Below, in pieces: positions 26,158 through 35,300 of a stretch of 64,000 nucleotides of DNA. Each line of letters starts with the position of its first letter. Positions within the stretch are counted from its first letter, which is position 1. The position numbers and the translations under genes are program-made. This DNA comes from JAJTFW01 sp046330075. GTDB lineage: Bacteria; Bacteroidota; Bacteroidia; AKYH767-A; OLB10. The stretch is from assembly GCA_046330075.1 (NCBI GenBank), contig JAXLTL010000004.1:124001-188000 (forward strand), given 5' to 3'. The notes beneath the pieces were generated by a model. That model worked only from the letters and a program-made list of their open reading frames with translations, had not been told where the DNA came from and ran no database searches.

Positions 26158-27099
26158 TCATTTCACCGTTTCAGACATTTTGTCGAGCACGGACATTACT
26201 TCTTTTACAGCTGTTGCTGATTTGGTAAGGAGGTCTTTTTCATCCGCATTCAGTTTTAACTCGATAATCTCTTCGATTCCGTTTTTACCAAGCTTAACCG
26301 GAACACCCAGGTAGACATCTTTCATGCCGTATTCGCCCTGCAACCAGGCGCAAACCGGGAAAATCCGTTTCTGATCGCGTACAATCGCTTCAACCATCTG
26401 TGCTGCTGCAGCACCCGGAGCATACCAGGCAGAGGTACCCATCAGGTTTACCAATTCACCGCCACCAACTTTTGTGCGCTGAACGATTGCATCAAGTTTG
26501 TCCTTGTCGATAAGTTCAGTAACTGGAATACCTGCAACAGTTGTGTAGCGGGGCAGGGGAACCATGGTATCGCCATGACCGCCCATCAAAACAGCTTTGA
26601 TATCCTTTGGAGAAGTGTTGAGTGCTTCAGCAAGGAATGCGCAATAGCGGGCAGTATCAAGGATACCAGCCATACCAAATACGCGTTTGGAGTCAAATCC
26701 AGCTGTGAGGTATGAGCAGTAGGTCATCACGTCAAGCGGGTTGCTGACAACAATGATGATTGTATTGGGGCTGTACTTGATGATGTTTTCAGTTACAGAC
26801 TTCACAATTCCTGCATTGGTAGCGATTAGGTCGTCGCGGCTCATTCCAGGTTTGCGGGGAAGTCCGGAAGTGATCACCACTACATCTGAATTGGCTGTAG
26901 CAGCGTAATCATTGGTGACACCCTTGATACGGGTATCATACATATTGATCGGGGCAGTTTGCCACATATCAAGTGATTTTCCTTCAGCAGTACCTTCCTT
27001 GATATCGAGAAGAACTACTTCATTTACCAGCTCGCGGTGAGCGATAACGTTTGCGCAGGTTGCTCCTACGTTTCCGGCGCCTACTACAGTTACTTTCAT
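26158..27099 (-). CDS. mdh: Malate dehydrogenase (LDH-like)
   Basis: Oxidises malate to oxaloacetate with NAD in the TCA cycle. 313 residues from ATG 27099; the frame continues to 27222, but the extension has no Rossmann start. Visible are the nucleotide-binding MKVTVVGAGNVGATCANVIA, the substrate loop arginine region (GLPRKPGMSRDDL), VSNPLDVMTY and the catalytic histidine in GGHGDTMVPLPRY. The length fits the LDH-like MDH type used by Bacteroidota. It is a single gene between convergent and divergent neighbours. A near promoter match, TACCTTCG, lies on the minus strand at 27137-27144. Confidence 0.95.
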   Translation of the reverse strand: MKVTVVGAGNVGATCANVIAHRELVNEVVLLDIKEGTAEGKSLDMWQTAPINMYDTRIKGVTNDYAATANSDVVVITSGLPRKPGMSRDDLIATNAGIVKSVTENIIKYSPNTIIIVVSNPLDVMTYCSYLTAGFDSKRVFGMAGILDTARYCAFLAEALNTSPKDIKAVLMGGHGDTMVPLPRYTTVAGIPVTELIDKDKLDAIVQRTKVGGGELVNLMGTSAWYAPGAAAAQMVEAIVRDQKRIFPVCAWLQGEYGMKDVYLGVPVKLGKNGIEEIIELKLNADEKDLLTKSATAVKEVMSVLDKMSETVK

Positions 27100-27280
27100 G
27101 TATAATGAGTTTAAAACTAGTTTAATTATTGCGCCGCGAAGGTAGGAAAAACACTGAGTTAATAGCAAGTAAAAACTGCTGAACGGGAAATGATTCCCAT
27201 CAATTATTTTAAGAGGAAGCAACGAATCTTCCGGATTTTATGTCTACCTTTATTATACGCGTTACCACCGTTGACAATCT

Positions 27281-30200
27281 ATGCATCATCTTTTGAAAGT
27301 TTTCATTGGATCAGTTTTGATATTGGCAGGCTTCTGTCCTGTTCTCGCTCAGAATTACTGGATTAGATCTTCCGGAGGGGTTGGTTATGAGGATGTTGTG
27401 TGCGCCGACCATCATCCGGTTACCGGTTCTGTTGTTGCCGGTCATTTCAACTTTCCGTTTTCCATAGGCGTTTATCCGTTTGTTTCAGCCGGACTTTCCG
27501 ATGCATTTATCATCTGTCATAATGATACCGGAGGTATCCGCTGGGCACGCCCCATTGGAGGTAGCGGAGATGACCGCGCAACTGCATTGAAAATTGCAGG
27601 TACGGGCGAGGTTTATGTGGCTGGAACCTTTACACAGAATTTCCAGGTTGGTTTGACCTTGTTAACCTGTTCTGGCCAGAAAGATATGTTCATCGTAAAG
27701 CTGAGTCCGGCCGGTGCATTGCTTTCGGCATGGTCATATGGAGGAGTGGGCAATGAAGAGCCTGGCGATATCGAAATCGATCTGAACGGGAATATCATTG
27801 TTACTGGAACGTTCACTGGCCAGTCAAATTTTGGTGGTCAATCAGTCATTAGTACGATAAATCCAGTTACTCAAACATATGGGTCAGATCCGTTTATAGC
27901 CTCCATCTCTCCTTCAGGAAGCGTCAACTGGCTGAAGAAAGGTGGTTCGTCCTTCAATGATACGGGAGTGGAAGTGGAAGTGGATGGTCAGGGAAATGTG
28001 TATGCTGCCGGGCAATGTTCAGATACTATTCAATTTGGACAGACTTACCCGAATGCTGCATATAATGCCATCTGGATTTTGAAAACAGACCAGTCGGGTA
28101 CGGATCTCTGGTGTCGTACCATTGCCGGAAGTTCAAAGAGTATTCTTCGGGGCATGGAAGTATTGTCAAATGGGGACCTCTATGTGGGTGGCGAAGCCGG
28201 AAATGGTTGCCTTTTTTCTGGTCCGGTAAGTTCTGTGTTAAATACACCTTATCCCAATGCTGCCTTTTTGGCCAGCTATTCTTCTTCCGGAAATATTGTA
28301 TGGATCACGCATGAAGGATCTTCTTCCAATCTGAGTGTTTCCTGTATCAGTGTTGAACCCAACGGTAAAGTCTGGATGGCCGGTACATTCAATTGCATGT
28401 TTTCAAGTATGTCAACAGCTTACGGTCAAGGGAGATTCAGGAGTACCGGTTATGAGGACATCTGGCTGGCAGCTTATGCTATGAATGGAACACGTTTATT
28501 TGCACAGCAATTTGGAGGGCATGGAGAAGAAAGGGTAGTCGCCATGGCTGATGCGGGTGGAGTTCCATTTCTTGCAGGCCGTTATGACAGAAGAGTTATT
28601 ATTCCTTCAAATCCATTTTTCAAACAGTATGATGGATTTCAGAATCTCTTCGGAGTTACCAGCGGTACAGTTTGTAATGATCCCTGGCATGGTAAATTTC
28701 AAAAGAGAGATGTATTGAGTGGTACAGATTTCTTTTATGGAACCTGTGTTGATGTACAGAGAGGTGTATACGATTTTTTCGGGCGCCAGATTGTTGATTG
28801 TACATTCCCGGCAATTCCACTATGTATAGGAACCGGAGGAGATGCGGAATGTAAGGGCGATACAATTACAGCTTGTGGACAAGTTTCTTTATCAGGTGCT
28901 ACCAATACCAATGCGGGTCCTGCGGGAGATACATTAACGACAGCCGGTCCGTTTTTTCACTATTTATGGTCTAATGGATCTACAGCGGCAACGATTTCTG
29001 TTCCTTTCGACGGAATGTTTACTGTTACGGTAACTTCAGAAGATGGCTGTTTCACAGGAACTGCATCAGCGTATGCAGATGTTTTACCGGCTCCTTCCAT
29101 TCCATATATTTCAGATAATTTCAATGTCAACATCAATGCTTTTTACCCTTTGCCGGTCCGCACCTGTGTGCCGGATACATTTATTCTGACGGCCAGCAAT
29201 ACCGGAGGCAATACCTACACCTGGAGTACTCAAAACGGAATTGCAAATGCAAACGGTCCTTATACTTATGTAGCTACCATAGCTGATAGTTTTAATGTTG
29301 ATCTTACGGTTACAAATAGTTTTGGATGCATCGCAACAAATTCAGTGTTCATCGCTGCAGATTCTCTTTTCCCGGTGGTTGTTCCGATGATTGTTTCATC
29401 TGATCCCGATACACTGACGGCTTGTGCGGGTAGTTCGGTTTCTTTATATGTTGTGGATTCACTTGTTGATCCGTTGGGAGAATTTCCCTGCAAACTTTCC
29501 GGGTTTGCGATTAACTGGACGAGTGTGCCATCTGCTAACCTGTTTACAGGCTGTGGCGGACAGATGGTATCGGTACAGGTGTTAAATCAGGGAATATATA
29601 CATTGACCTGTTCCATGATACGAAGCTCGCTTTGCGGGGGCATCGATTCTTTTCAGCTCACAAAATCGGTTTATGTTTCATTTGCACCTTCTCCGGTTGT
29701 AAATGCAGGAATATCCGGTGCGAATTCCACTGATATTATTTGCCCGGGAGAAATAAAAATGCTTACCGCTTCCGGCGGATATTTTTATTCCTGGTCGGGG
29801 CCGGGTGTACAGATGCCGTACAATGATTCTGTATTGGTTGTAAGTGACCAGGGGCAGTATTGTGTGATCGTAACAGATTCTACTGATCTGGGCTGTATAG
29901 GATCTTCCATGTCCTGCGTGACTTTAACAGGACCTGCTCCACCCTCCATCGTGGCCAGTACGGAATTGATATGTCCGGGTGATTCTATTTCAATCACTGC
30001 ATCCGGAGGCGTTCACTATGATTGGTACGGACCTTCCGGACCTTTACAGGATACCACTGCTGTTATTCAGACTGCTGTCCCCGGATTTTATTATGTGTAT
30101 GTACAGGATACTTCAGGATGTACGCTGGTTTCAAATGCTGTTGAGTTGGAGCAATATTCAACGCCGGCATTGTTTGCGCAACCAGTGCCTGTGATCTGTA

Positions 30201-31327
30201 ACGGAGTTCCTATCACTCTGCAGGTTTCTTCCAATACAGGCAGTGTGTTGAATTGGTTACCACCACTAACCGGCAGTAACCCTCAGCAGTTGATCAGTTC
30301 TCCGGGTATCTATCAATGTAATGTGACCTCGTGTAATATCACGAGTCTGGCCAGTATACAGGTTGCTGCTGAAAATATTCAGGCAGGTGTTACTCCTTCC
30401 GGGAACATCAGCATCTGCGAAAACGATACTGTTCAACTTACTGCGAACGGAAGTTATCCGGTTTATCAATGGATTCCCGGTAATGAAAACGGGAATCAGC
30501 TTACGGTTACAACGGCGGGATCGTATGCTGTTTTTGTAATTTCTGCTGCGGGATGTATGGACACTTCTTCCTATGTTCAGGTTACTGAAATTCCGGCTCC
30601 TCCGGCACCTTCTGTTCTGGTGAATGATAGTTTGTGCGAAGGTCAGGATATTGTGTTAAGTGCAGGCGCTGTTAGCGGAAGTTTCAGCTGGACCGGACCG
30701 GGAGGGTTTGCTTCCACGCAGCTGAATCCTGTTATATCAAATGCTCAACTATCGGATAACGGCGGGTATACAGCGTCGCAGTTCGATGGACAATGTTATG
30801 GAGACACTACCGTATATATACATGTTTTTGCTTTACCTCATCCTTTGATTGATCCTGACGGGGATTGGTGCAAAGAGGAAATGGTTGTTTTAAAAGACCT
30901 GTCATCTACACCCGGAAGTTATCTATGGTCATTGCCTGACGGAAGTATCGTTGCAGATTCGGTTTTGCAGATTGGTCCTTTATCAGCGTCGGACAACGGC
31001 TGGTATACACTTGTTAAGGCGGAAAATGGTTGTGTGGGATATGATTCCGTTTTAGTGACGGTTAATGATTGTCAATTGACGATGCCGAATGTGTTTACGC
31101 CAAACGGTGATCAGGTAAATGATTTGTTTGAAGCGGTAAACGGATCAGCAATAATCCGGTCGATTTCCATTTTGAATCGCTGGGGAAGTGAGGTCTATTC
31201 AGGAACATCCGGCCGTTGGGACGGGCGTTCAGACGAGGGAAAGGAGCTGCCGGCCGGCACTTATTTTTACATCGTGAAGCTGGACGATGGTACAGAAGCC
31301 TCCGGTACCGTGTTGCTGGTACGATAA
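27281..31327 (+). CDS. Large secreted protein with T9SS type B sorting domain
   Basis: 1348 residues with a signal peptide ending at CPVLAQ (about residue 24). Residues 25-430 contain several SBBP-like repeats (YVAGTFTQNFQVG, IIVTGTFTGQSNFGG, WMAGTFNCMFSS). The middle holds many Ig/PKD-like beta-sandwich units with SGGYFYSWSGPG-type cores. The C-terminus (about 1265-1348) is the gliding-motility/T9SS type B sorting domain: MPNVFTPNGDQVNDLFEAV, ISILNRWGSEVY, PAGTYFYIVKL. Such proteins are exported by the T9SS and act as adhesins or surface structures. TACCTTTA at 27245-27252 is a possible -7 element. Confidence 0.88.
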   Translation: MHHLLKVFIGSVLILAGFCPVLAQNYWIRSSGGVGYEDVVCADHHPVTGSVVAGHFNFPFSIGVYPFVSAGLSDAFIICHNDTGGIRWARPIGGSGDDRATALKIAGTGEVYVAGTFTQNFQVGLTLLTCSGQKDMFIVKLSPAGALLSAWSYGGVGNEEPGDIEIDLNGNIIVTGTFTGQSNFGGQSVISTINPVTQTYGSDPFIASISPSGSVNWLKKGGSSFNDTGVEVEVDGQGNVYAAGQCSDTIQFGQTYPNAAYNAIWILKTDQSGTDLWCRTIAGSSKSILRGMEVLSNGDLYVGGEAGNGCLFSGPVSSVLNTPYPNAAFLASYSSSGNIVWITHEGSSSNLSVSCISVEPNGKVWMAGTFNCMFSSMSTAYGQGRFRSTGYEDIWLAAYAMNGTRLFAQQFGGHGEERVVAMADAGGVPFLAGRYDRRVIIPSNPFFKQYDGFQNLFGVTSGTVCNDPWHGKFQKRDVLSGTDFFYGTCVDVQRGVYDFFGRQIVDCTFPAIPLCIGTGGDAECKGDTITACGQVSLSGATNTNAGPAGDTLTTAGPFFHYLWSNGSTAATISVPFDGMFTVTVTSEDGCFTGTASAYADVLPAPSIPYISDNFNVNINAFYPLPVRTCVPDTFILTASNTGGNTYTWSTQNGIANANGPYTYVATIADSFNVDLTVTNSFGCIATNSVFIAADSLFPVVVPMIVSSDPDTLTACAGSSVSLYVVDSLVDPLGEFPCKLSGFAINWTSVPSANLFTGCGGQMVSVQVLNQGIYTLTCSMIRSSLCGGIDSFQLTKSVYVSFAPSPVVNAGISGANSTDIICPGEIKMLTASGGYFYSWSGPGVQMPYNDSVLVVSDQGQYCVIVTDSTDLGCIGSSMSCVTLTGPAPPSIVASTELICPGDSISITASGGVHYDWYGPSGPLQDTTAVIQTAVPGFYYVYVQDTSGCTLVSNAVELEQYSTPALFAQPVPVICNGVPITLQVSSNTGSVLNWLPPLTGSNPQQLISSPGIYQCNVTSCNITSLASIQVAAENIQAGVTPSGNISICENDTVQLTANGSYPVYQWIPGNENGNQLTVTTAGSYAVFVISAAGCMDTSSYVQVTEIPAPPAPSVLVNDSLCEGQDIVLSAGAVSGSFSWTGPGGFASTQLNPVISNAQLSDNGGYTASQFDGQCYGDTTVYIHVFALPHPLIDPDGDWCKEEMVVLKDLSSTPGSYLWSLPDGSIVADSVLQIGPLSASDNGWYTLVKAENGCVGYDSVLVTVNDCQLTMPNVFTPNGDQVNDLFEAVNGSAIIRSISILNRWGSEVYSGTSGRWDGRSDEGKELPAGTYFYIVKLDDGTEASGTVLLVR

Positions 31328-31355
31328 AAAAACGGCCACCTTTTGGGCAGCCGTT
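31325..31355 (-). terminator. gyrB terminator
   Basis: On the minus strand AACGGCTGCCC / GGTGGCCGTT (loop AAAA) is followed by seven Ts (plus-strand positions 31331-31355 with the A-run at 31325-31332). The plus-strand large secreted gene ends just inside. Confidence 0.8.
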
Positions 31356-31375
31356 GAAGATGTTTTAAGCAGGTA

Positions 31376-33343
31376 TTATGCGTCCACTTTGGCATACTTC
31401 GCATTTTTCTCAATGAACTCACGACGTGGTGGCACATCGTCGCCCATCAGCATAGAGAAAATACGATCCGCTTCTGCGGCACTCTCGATGGTAACCTGAC
31501 GAAGGGTACGGGTGTCGGGGCGCATGGTGGTTTCCCAAAGCTGTTCGGCATTCATCTCACCAAGACCCTTATAACGTTGAACCGTTACCGAACTTTCTTT
31601 TTCTCCACCCAGGCGCTTCACTGCTTCCTGACGCTGTTCGTCATTCCAGCAGTATTGTTCCTCCCGGCCTTTCTTAACGAGATAAAGCGGAGGAGTGGCG
31701 ATATATACATAGCCCTGTTCGATCAACTCTTTCATGTGGCGGAAGAAGAAAGTAAGGATCAGCGTTGTGATGTGGCTTCCATCCACGTCAGCATCGGTCA
31801 TGATCACCACTTTATGATAGCGGAGTTTTTCGATGTTCAGTGCGCGTTCATCATCCGCAGTGCCTTTGCTTACACCCAGTCCGGTGAAGATATTCCGGAT
31901 CTCTTCATTGTCGAAGATTTTATGATCCATCGCTTTTTCCACGTTCAGGATTTTACCACGAAGCGGGAGAATTGCCTGAAAGGCGCGGTCGCGACCTTGT
32001 TTGGCGGTACCACCCGCAGAGTCTCCTTCGACGAGGAAGATTTCGCATTTTGAAGGATCACGTTCAGCGCAGTCGCTCAGTTTACCCGGGAGTCCGGTAC
32101 CCGTGAATGCACCTTTCCTCTGCACCATCTCACGGGCTTTACGCGCTGCGTGACGTGCAGTGGCTGCGAGGATAACTTTGTTAACGATGTTCCGTGCTTC
32201 ACGCGGATGCTCTTCGAGATAATTGTTGAGCATCTCAGCTACCGCCTGATCCGTTGCCCCCATTACCTCGTTGTTTCCGAGTTTGGTTTTGGTCTGTCCT
32301 TCAAACTGAGGTTCTGCCACTTTTACCGAGATAACAGCGGTAAGTCCTTCGCGGAAGTCATCGCCACTGATATCGAACTTCAGTTTTGAAAGGAGTCCTT
32401 CTTTCTCAGCGTAGTTTTTCAGCGTGCGTGTCAAGGCACGGCGGAAACCGGCCAGGTGAGTACCTCCTTCGTGCGTGTTGATGTTGTTTACATAACTGTG
32501 CACGTTTTCGTTGAACGAAGTGTTATAGGACATGGCTACTTCTACCGGAATGCCGGCGCGTTCACCTTCCATGTAAATCACATCTTCGATGAGTTTTTCA
32601 CGGGTAGCATCGAGGTACTCAACAAATTCAACAAGTCCGCGGTCGCTGAAAAATCTGTCTTTATTTACAGCTTCACCCTGCTCATTTACTTCCCGCAAGT
32701 CAAAGAGTTCAATGTTAATGCCTTTGTTCAGGAAGGCCAGTTCGCGCATCCTGGTCGCCAGTGTATCGTAGTGATATTCGGTCGTGATGAAAATAGAACC
32801 ATCCGGCTTAAAATGTACTTCTGTGCCTGTGCGATCGGTGGTGCCGATTACTTTAGCAGGATACAAAGGTTTTCCGCAGCTGTACTCCTGCTGCCAGATT
32901 TCACCGTTACGGTGAATTGTTGCTATCAGGGTAGTGGATAATGCATTCACACAACTCACACCAACACCGTGCAAACCACCGGAAACTTTATAGGAGTCTT
33001 TGTCGAATTTACCACCGGCATGTAAAACGGTCATAACTACTTCCAATGCCGATTTCTTCTCTTTCGGATGTATATCCGTTGGAATACCGCGTCCATCGTC
33101 CTTAACGGTAATGCTGTTATCGGGATTTATAAAAACCTGGATGTTTTTGCAGTAACCCGCCAGGGCTTCATCGATTGAGTTATCGACCACCTCATATACC
33201 AGATGGTGAAGACCTTTCACGCCGATATCGCCGATATACATCGCCGGGCGCTTTCTGACGGCTTCCAATCCTTCCAGGACCTGGATACTGTCTGCTGAAT
33301 ATTCGTTTTGCTTCCTCTCTTGTTCCAAGACTTGTTCGCTCAT
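31376..33343 (-). CDS. gyrB: DNA gyrase subunit B
   Basis: ATPase subunit of the type IIA topoisomerase that introduces negative supercoils. 655 residues, normal for GyrB. The GHKL ATPase has RPAMYIGD, VVDNSIDEALAGY and VKDDGRGIPTDIHP. The transducer domain follows. The Toprim domain has CEIFLVEGDSAGGTAKQGRD, LPLRGKILNVEKA and the metal-binding MTDADVDGSHI. The C-terminal KGLGEMNAEQLWETTM is present. The length and the form of the Toprim domain fit GyrB better than ParE. gyrA is not in the window. Confidence 0.95.
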   Translation of the reverse strand: MSEQVLEQERKQNEYSADSIQVLEGLEAVRKRPAMYIGDIGVKGLHHLVYEVVDNSIDEALAGYCKNIQVFINPDNSITVKDDGRGIPTDIHPKEKKSALEVVMTVLHAGGKFDKDSYKVSGGLHGVGVSCVNALSTTLIATIHRNGEIWQQEYSCGKPLYPAKVIGTTDRTGTEVHFKPDGSIFITTEYHYDTLATRMRELAFLNKGINIELFDLREVNEQGEAVNKDRFFSDRGLVEFVEYLDATREKLIEDVIYMEGERAGIPVEVAMSYNTSFNENVHSYVNNINTHEGGTHLAGFRRALTRTLKNYAEKEGLLSKLKFDISGDDFREGLTAVISVKVAEPQFEGQTKTKLGNNEVMGATDQAVAEMLNNYLEEHPREARNIVNKVILAATARHAARKAREMVQRKGAFTGTGLPGKLSDCAERDPSKCEIFLVEGDSAGGTAKQGRDRAFQAILPLRGKILNVEKAMDHKIFDNEEIRNIFTGLGVSKGTADDERALNIEKLRYHKVVIMTDADVDGSHITTLILTFFFRHMKELIEQGYVYIATPPLYLVKKGREEQYCWNDEQRQEAVKRLGGEKESSVTVQRYKGLGEMNAEQLWETTMRPDTRTLRQVTIESAAEADRIFSMLMGDDVPPRREFIEKNAKYAKVDA

Positions 33344-33378
33344 TATCAGTTAGTTATGCGTTTTTTACCTAAGGATAA

Positions 33379-33386
33379 CAAAGATA
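33379..33386 (-). promoter_or_regulatory. -7 element of gyrB
   Basis: TATCTTTG on the minus strand (CAAAGATA on the plus strand), 35 bases before the gyrB start. This would give a leader of about 25-30 bases. No clear -33 element. Confidence 0.5.
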
Positions 33387-33622
33387 CGGATTTATATGCT
33401 TTCAGAAGCATCGTTTTTTAAAGGGTGTTGATAATTCCCATTTATGTTGAAAACGTTAATCAGGCGGGGAAATTTTGTTGAATTAAGGCCGTTTTTTTGG
33501 CGCTCAATATCCCTGATTTGAAGCAGGGGTAATAAATCAGGTTAAGTCAGGATCTGCAAATCCAAAGGTAAAAAGGTTTTCCGGGTGATTTCTTTGTGCT
33601 GTTAACGGCAGATAAATAATAT

Positions 33623-35167
33623 GTGTTTAACATTGCACCCGTGAGTTTATTCAAGGATATTATTCAGACGCGAAAAATCCAGACAGTATTATGGGTTGGG
33701 TTCATTTTCAGACTGTTGGCTGTTTTATTTGCCAAAGGGTTCGGCATGCATGACGACCATTATCTGGTGATAGAAGCGGGACAGAGTTTTGCCGATGGTG
33801 ATGATTACAATAACTGGCTTCCCTGGCATAATGATGGGATTCCCACCGGGCATAGCTGGTTTTATGTTGGCATACACTATATCCTCTTCAAGTTTTTGAA
33901 CCTGATAGGTGTATCAGATCCTCAACTGAAGATGATATTTATACGGCTCGTCCATGCTGTCTATTCTTTACTGACGGTGTATTGGTCGTACCGGATTATG
34001 GAAAAAATCCACAGTCAGAAGGCCGGAATTCAAACAGCCTGGATACTGGCGCTGTTGTGGTTCATACCCAATGCGAGTGTCCGTAATCTGGTGGAGTGGG
34101 TCTGTTTACCACCATTGATCATCAGCATGTATCACCTGATAATGGCGGAACAGGATGAACGCACAACGAAGCGGTACATTTTATCGGGAATTTTCGCAGG
34201 CATCAGCATGGGAATTCGTTTGCAGGTTGTCTTCTTTATTGCCGGAATCGGGTTGTACCTGTTGCTGCGGAAAAAAATTGTTCCGGGAATAATCTTCTTT
34301 GCCGGATTTATTTCAGCGCTGATGCTGACTCAGCTGACAGATTTATTTTTTTATGGATATCCATTTGCTGAAGTGGCTGGTTATATAGAGTACAATATTC
34401 TGCACTCATCTGACTATTTCAATCTGCCCTGGTACAACTATCTGCTTACGATTGGTGGAATGCTGGTTCCGCCGGTCAGTATATTACTTGGGATCGGCTA
34501 TGTACGCGGATTCAGAAAATATCTGATACTTGCGTTGCCGGCATTCGTTTTTTTCGCCATACACTCTTATTTTCCGAATAAGCAGGAGCGTTTTATTCTG
34601 CCTTTCATTCCGTTCTTCATCATGGTTGGCGTCGCCGGATGGAATGACTATAAGGCGATGAAAGGTACTTTCAGCTGGGAGCGCGGCGTATGGGTCTTCT
34701 TTTGGTCATTGAATACACTTGGTCTGCTTGTGCTCAGTACTACCTATTCCAAAAGATCGATGGTTGAAGGGATGTACTATCTCTATCAGCAACCGGATTT
34801 CAACTCCTATATCTTTGAGGTTTCACATAAAGAAGATCCCATGATGGCGCCACAGTTTTACAGTGGAAAATGGAATCATCCGTATTGTATATATAAGCAG
34901 TTTACTGCCGGCAAAATGATGGAATTTCTGCAAGGGCACCCTGAGAAATTGCCACATTATATTCTCTTTTTCCAGGAAGACGACATTTATAACAGAGTGG
35001 CGGCCTTCAAGCACCAGACCGGACTTGCACTTGAATATCGCTATACTGCCGAACCGAGTTATTTTGACAAGCTGCTGCATTGGCTGAATCCAAGAAATAA
35101 AAACAACCCGATTTTTGTTTTCAGGGTCAGCGACCCGGGGCATGTTCTGGAAGCCGGGAAGCCCTGA
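33623..35167 (+). CDS. Membrane mannosyltransferase-like protein (GT22/ALG9-type)
   Basis: About 508-514 residues with roughly 10 membrane segments. The first loop has the acidic motif GMHDDHYLVIEAGQ. The later HSYFPNKQERFILPFIPFF matches the H-x(n)-E-RF-x(3)-P pattern of the GT22 (PIG-B/ALG9) family, which uses dolichyl or polyprenyl phosphate-linked mannose. The biological acceptor is unknown. The start is uncertain: GTG 33623 is the longest, GTG 33641 is equally possible, and no in-frame ATG lies near the start. A seven-codon ATG frame (33621-33644) overlaps GTG 33641. Confidence 0.7.
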   Translation: MFNIAPVSLFKDIIQTRKIQTVLWVGFIFRLLAVLFAKGFGMHDDHYLVIEAGQSFADGDDYNNWLPWHNDGIPTGHSWFYVGIHYILFKFLNLIGVSDPQLKMIFIRLVHAVYSLLTVYWSYRIMEKIHSQKAGIQTAWILALLWFIPNASVRNLVEWVCLPPLIISMYHLIMAEQDERTTKRYILSGIFAGISMGIRLQVVFFIAGIGLYLLLRKKIVPGIIFFAGFISALMLTQLTDLFFYGYPFAEVAGYIEYNILHSSDYFNLPWYNYLLTIGGMLVPPVSILLGIGYVRGFRKYLILALPAFVFFAIHSYFPNKQERFILPFIPFFIMVGVAGWNDYKAMKGTFSWERGVWVFFWSLNTLGLLVLSTTYSKRSMVEGMYYLYQQPDFNSYIFEVSHKEDPMMAPQFYSGKWNHPYCIYKQFTAGKMMEFLQGHPEKLPHYILFFQEDDIYNRVAAFKHQTGLALEYRYTAEPSYFDKLLHWLNPRNKNNPIFVFRVSDPGHVLEAGKP

Positions 35168-35286
35168 TTGATGAATATCATCTTACGTCACAAAAAGGAA
35201 TTGTCTTTTCGGAGCCGGTCAAACATTTTTAGTGCAATTTGAAAAACGAATAGTGGTGAAAACTGTTGTAAGGGCAATAAATGTCC

Positions 35287-35294
35287 GATATTTG
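35287..35294 (+). promoter_or_regulatory. Possible -7 element before the phosphatase-like gene
   Basis: GATATTTG differs from TAnnTTTG only at the first base and ends 6 bases before ATG 35301. Confidence 0.4.
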
Positions 35295-35300
35295 CAACAT

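Noticed and set aside
26158..27222. 41-residue N-terminal extension of malate dehydrogenase
   Set aside because: The Rossmann motif begins right at ATG 27099, as in all MDH proteins; the extension has no counterpart.
27241..27281. TTGACAAT before the 1348-residue gene as a sigma70-type -35 box
   Set aside because: Bacteroidota use the TTTG/TAnnTTTG promoter type, and the word lies directly at the start codon.
33344..33622. Replication origin next to gyrB
   Set aside because: I see no cluster of DnaA boxes, and dnaA or other origin genes are absent; one weak hairpin is not enough.
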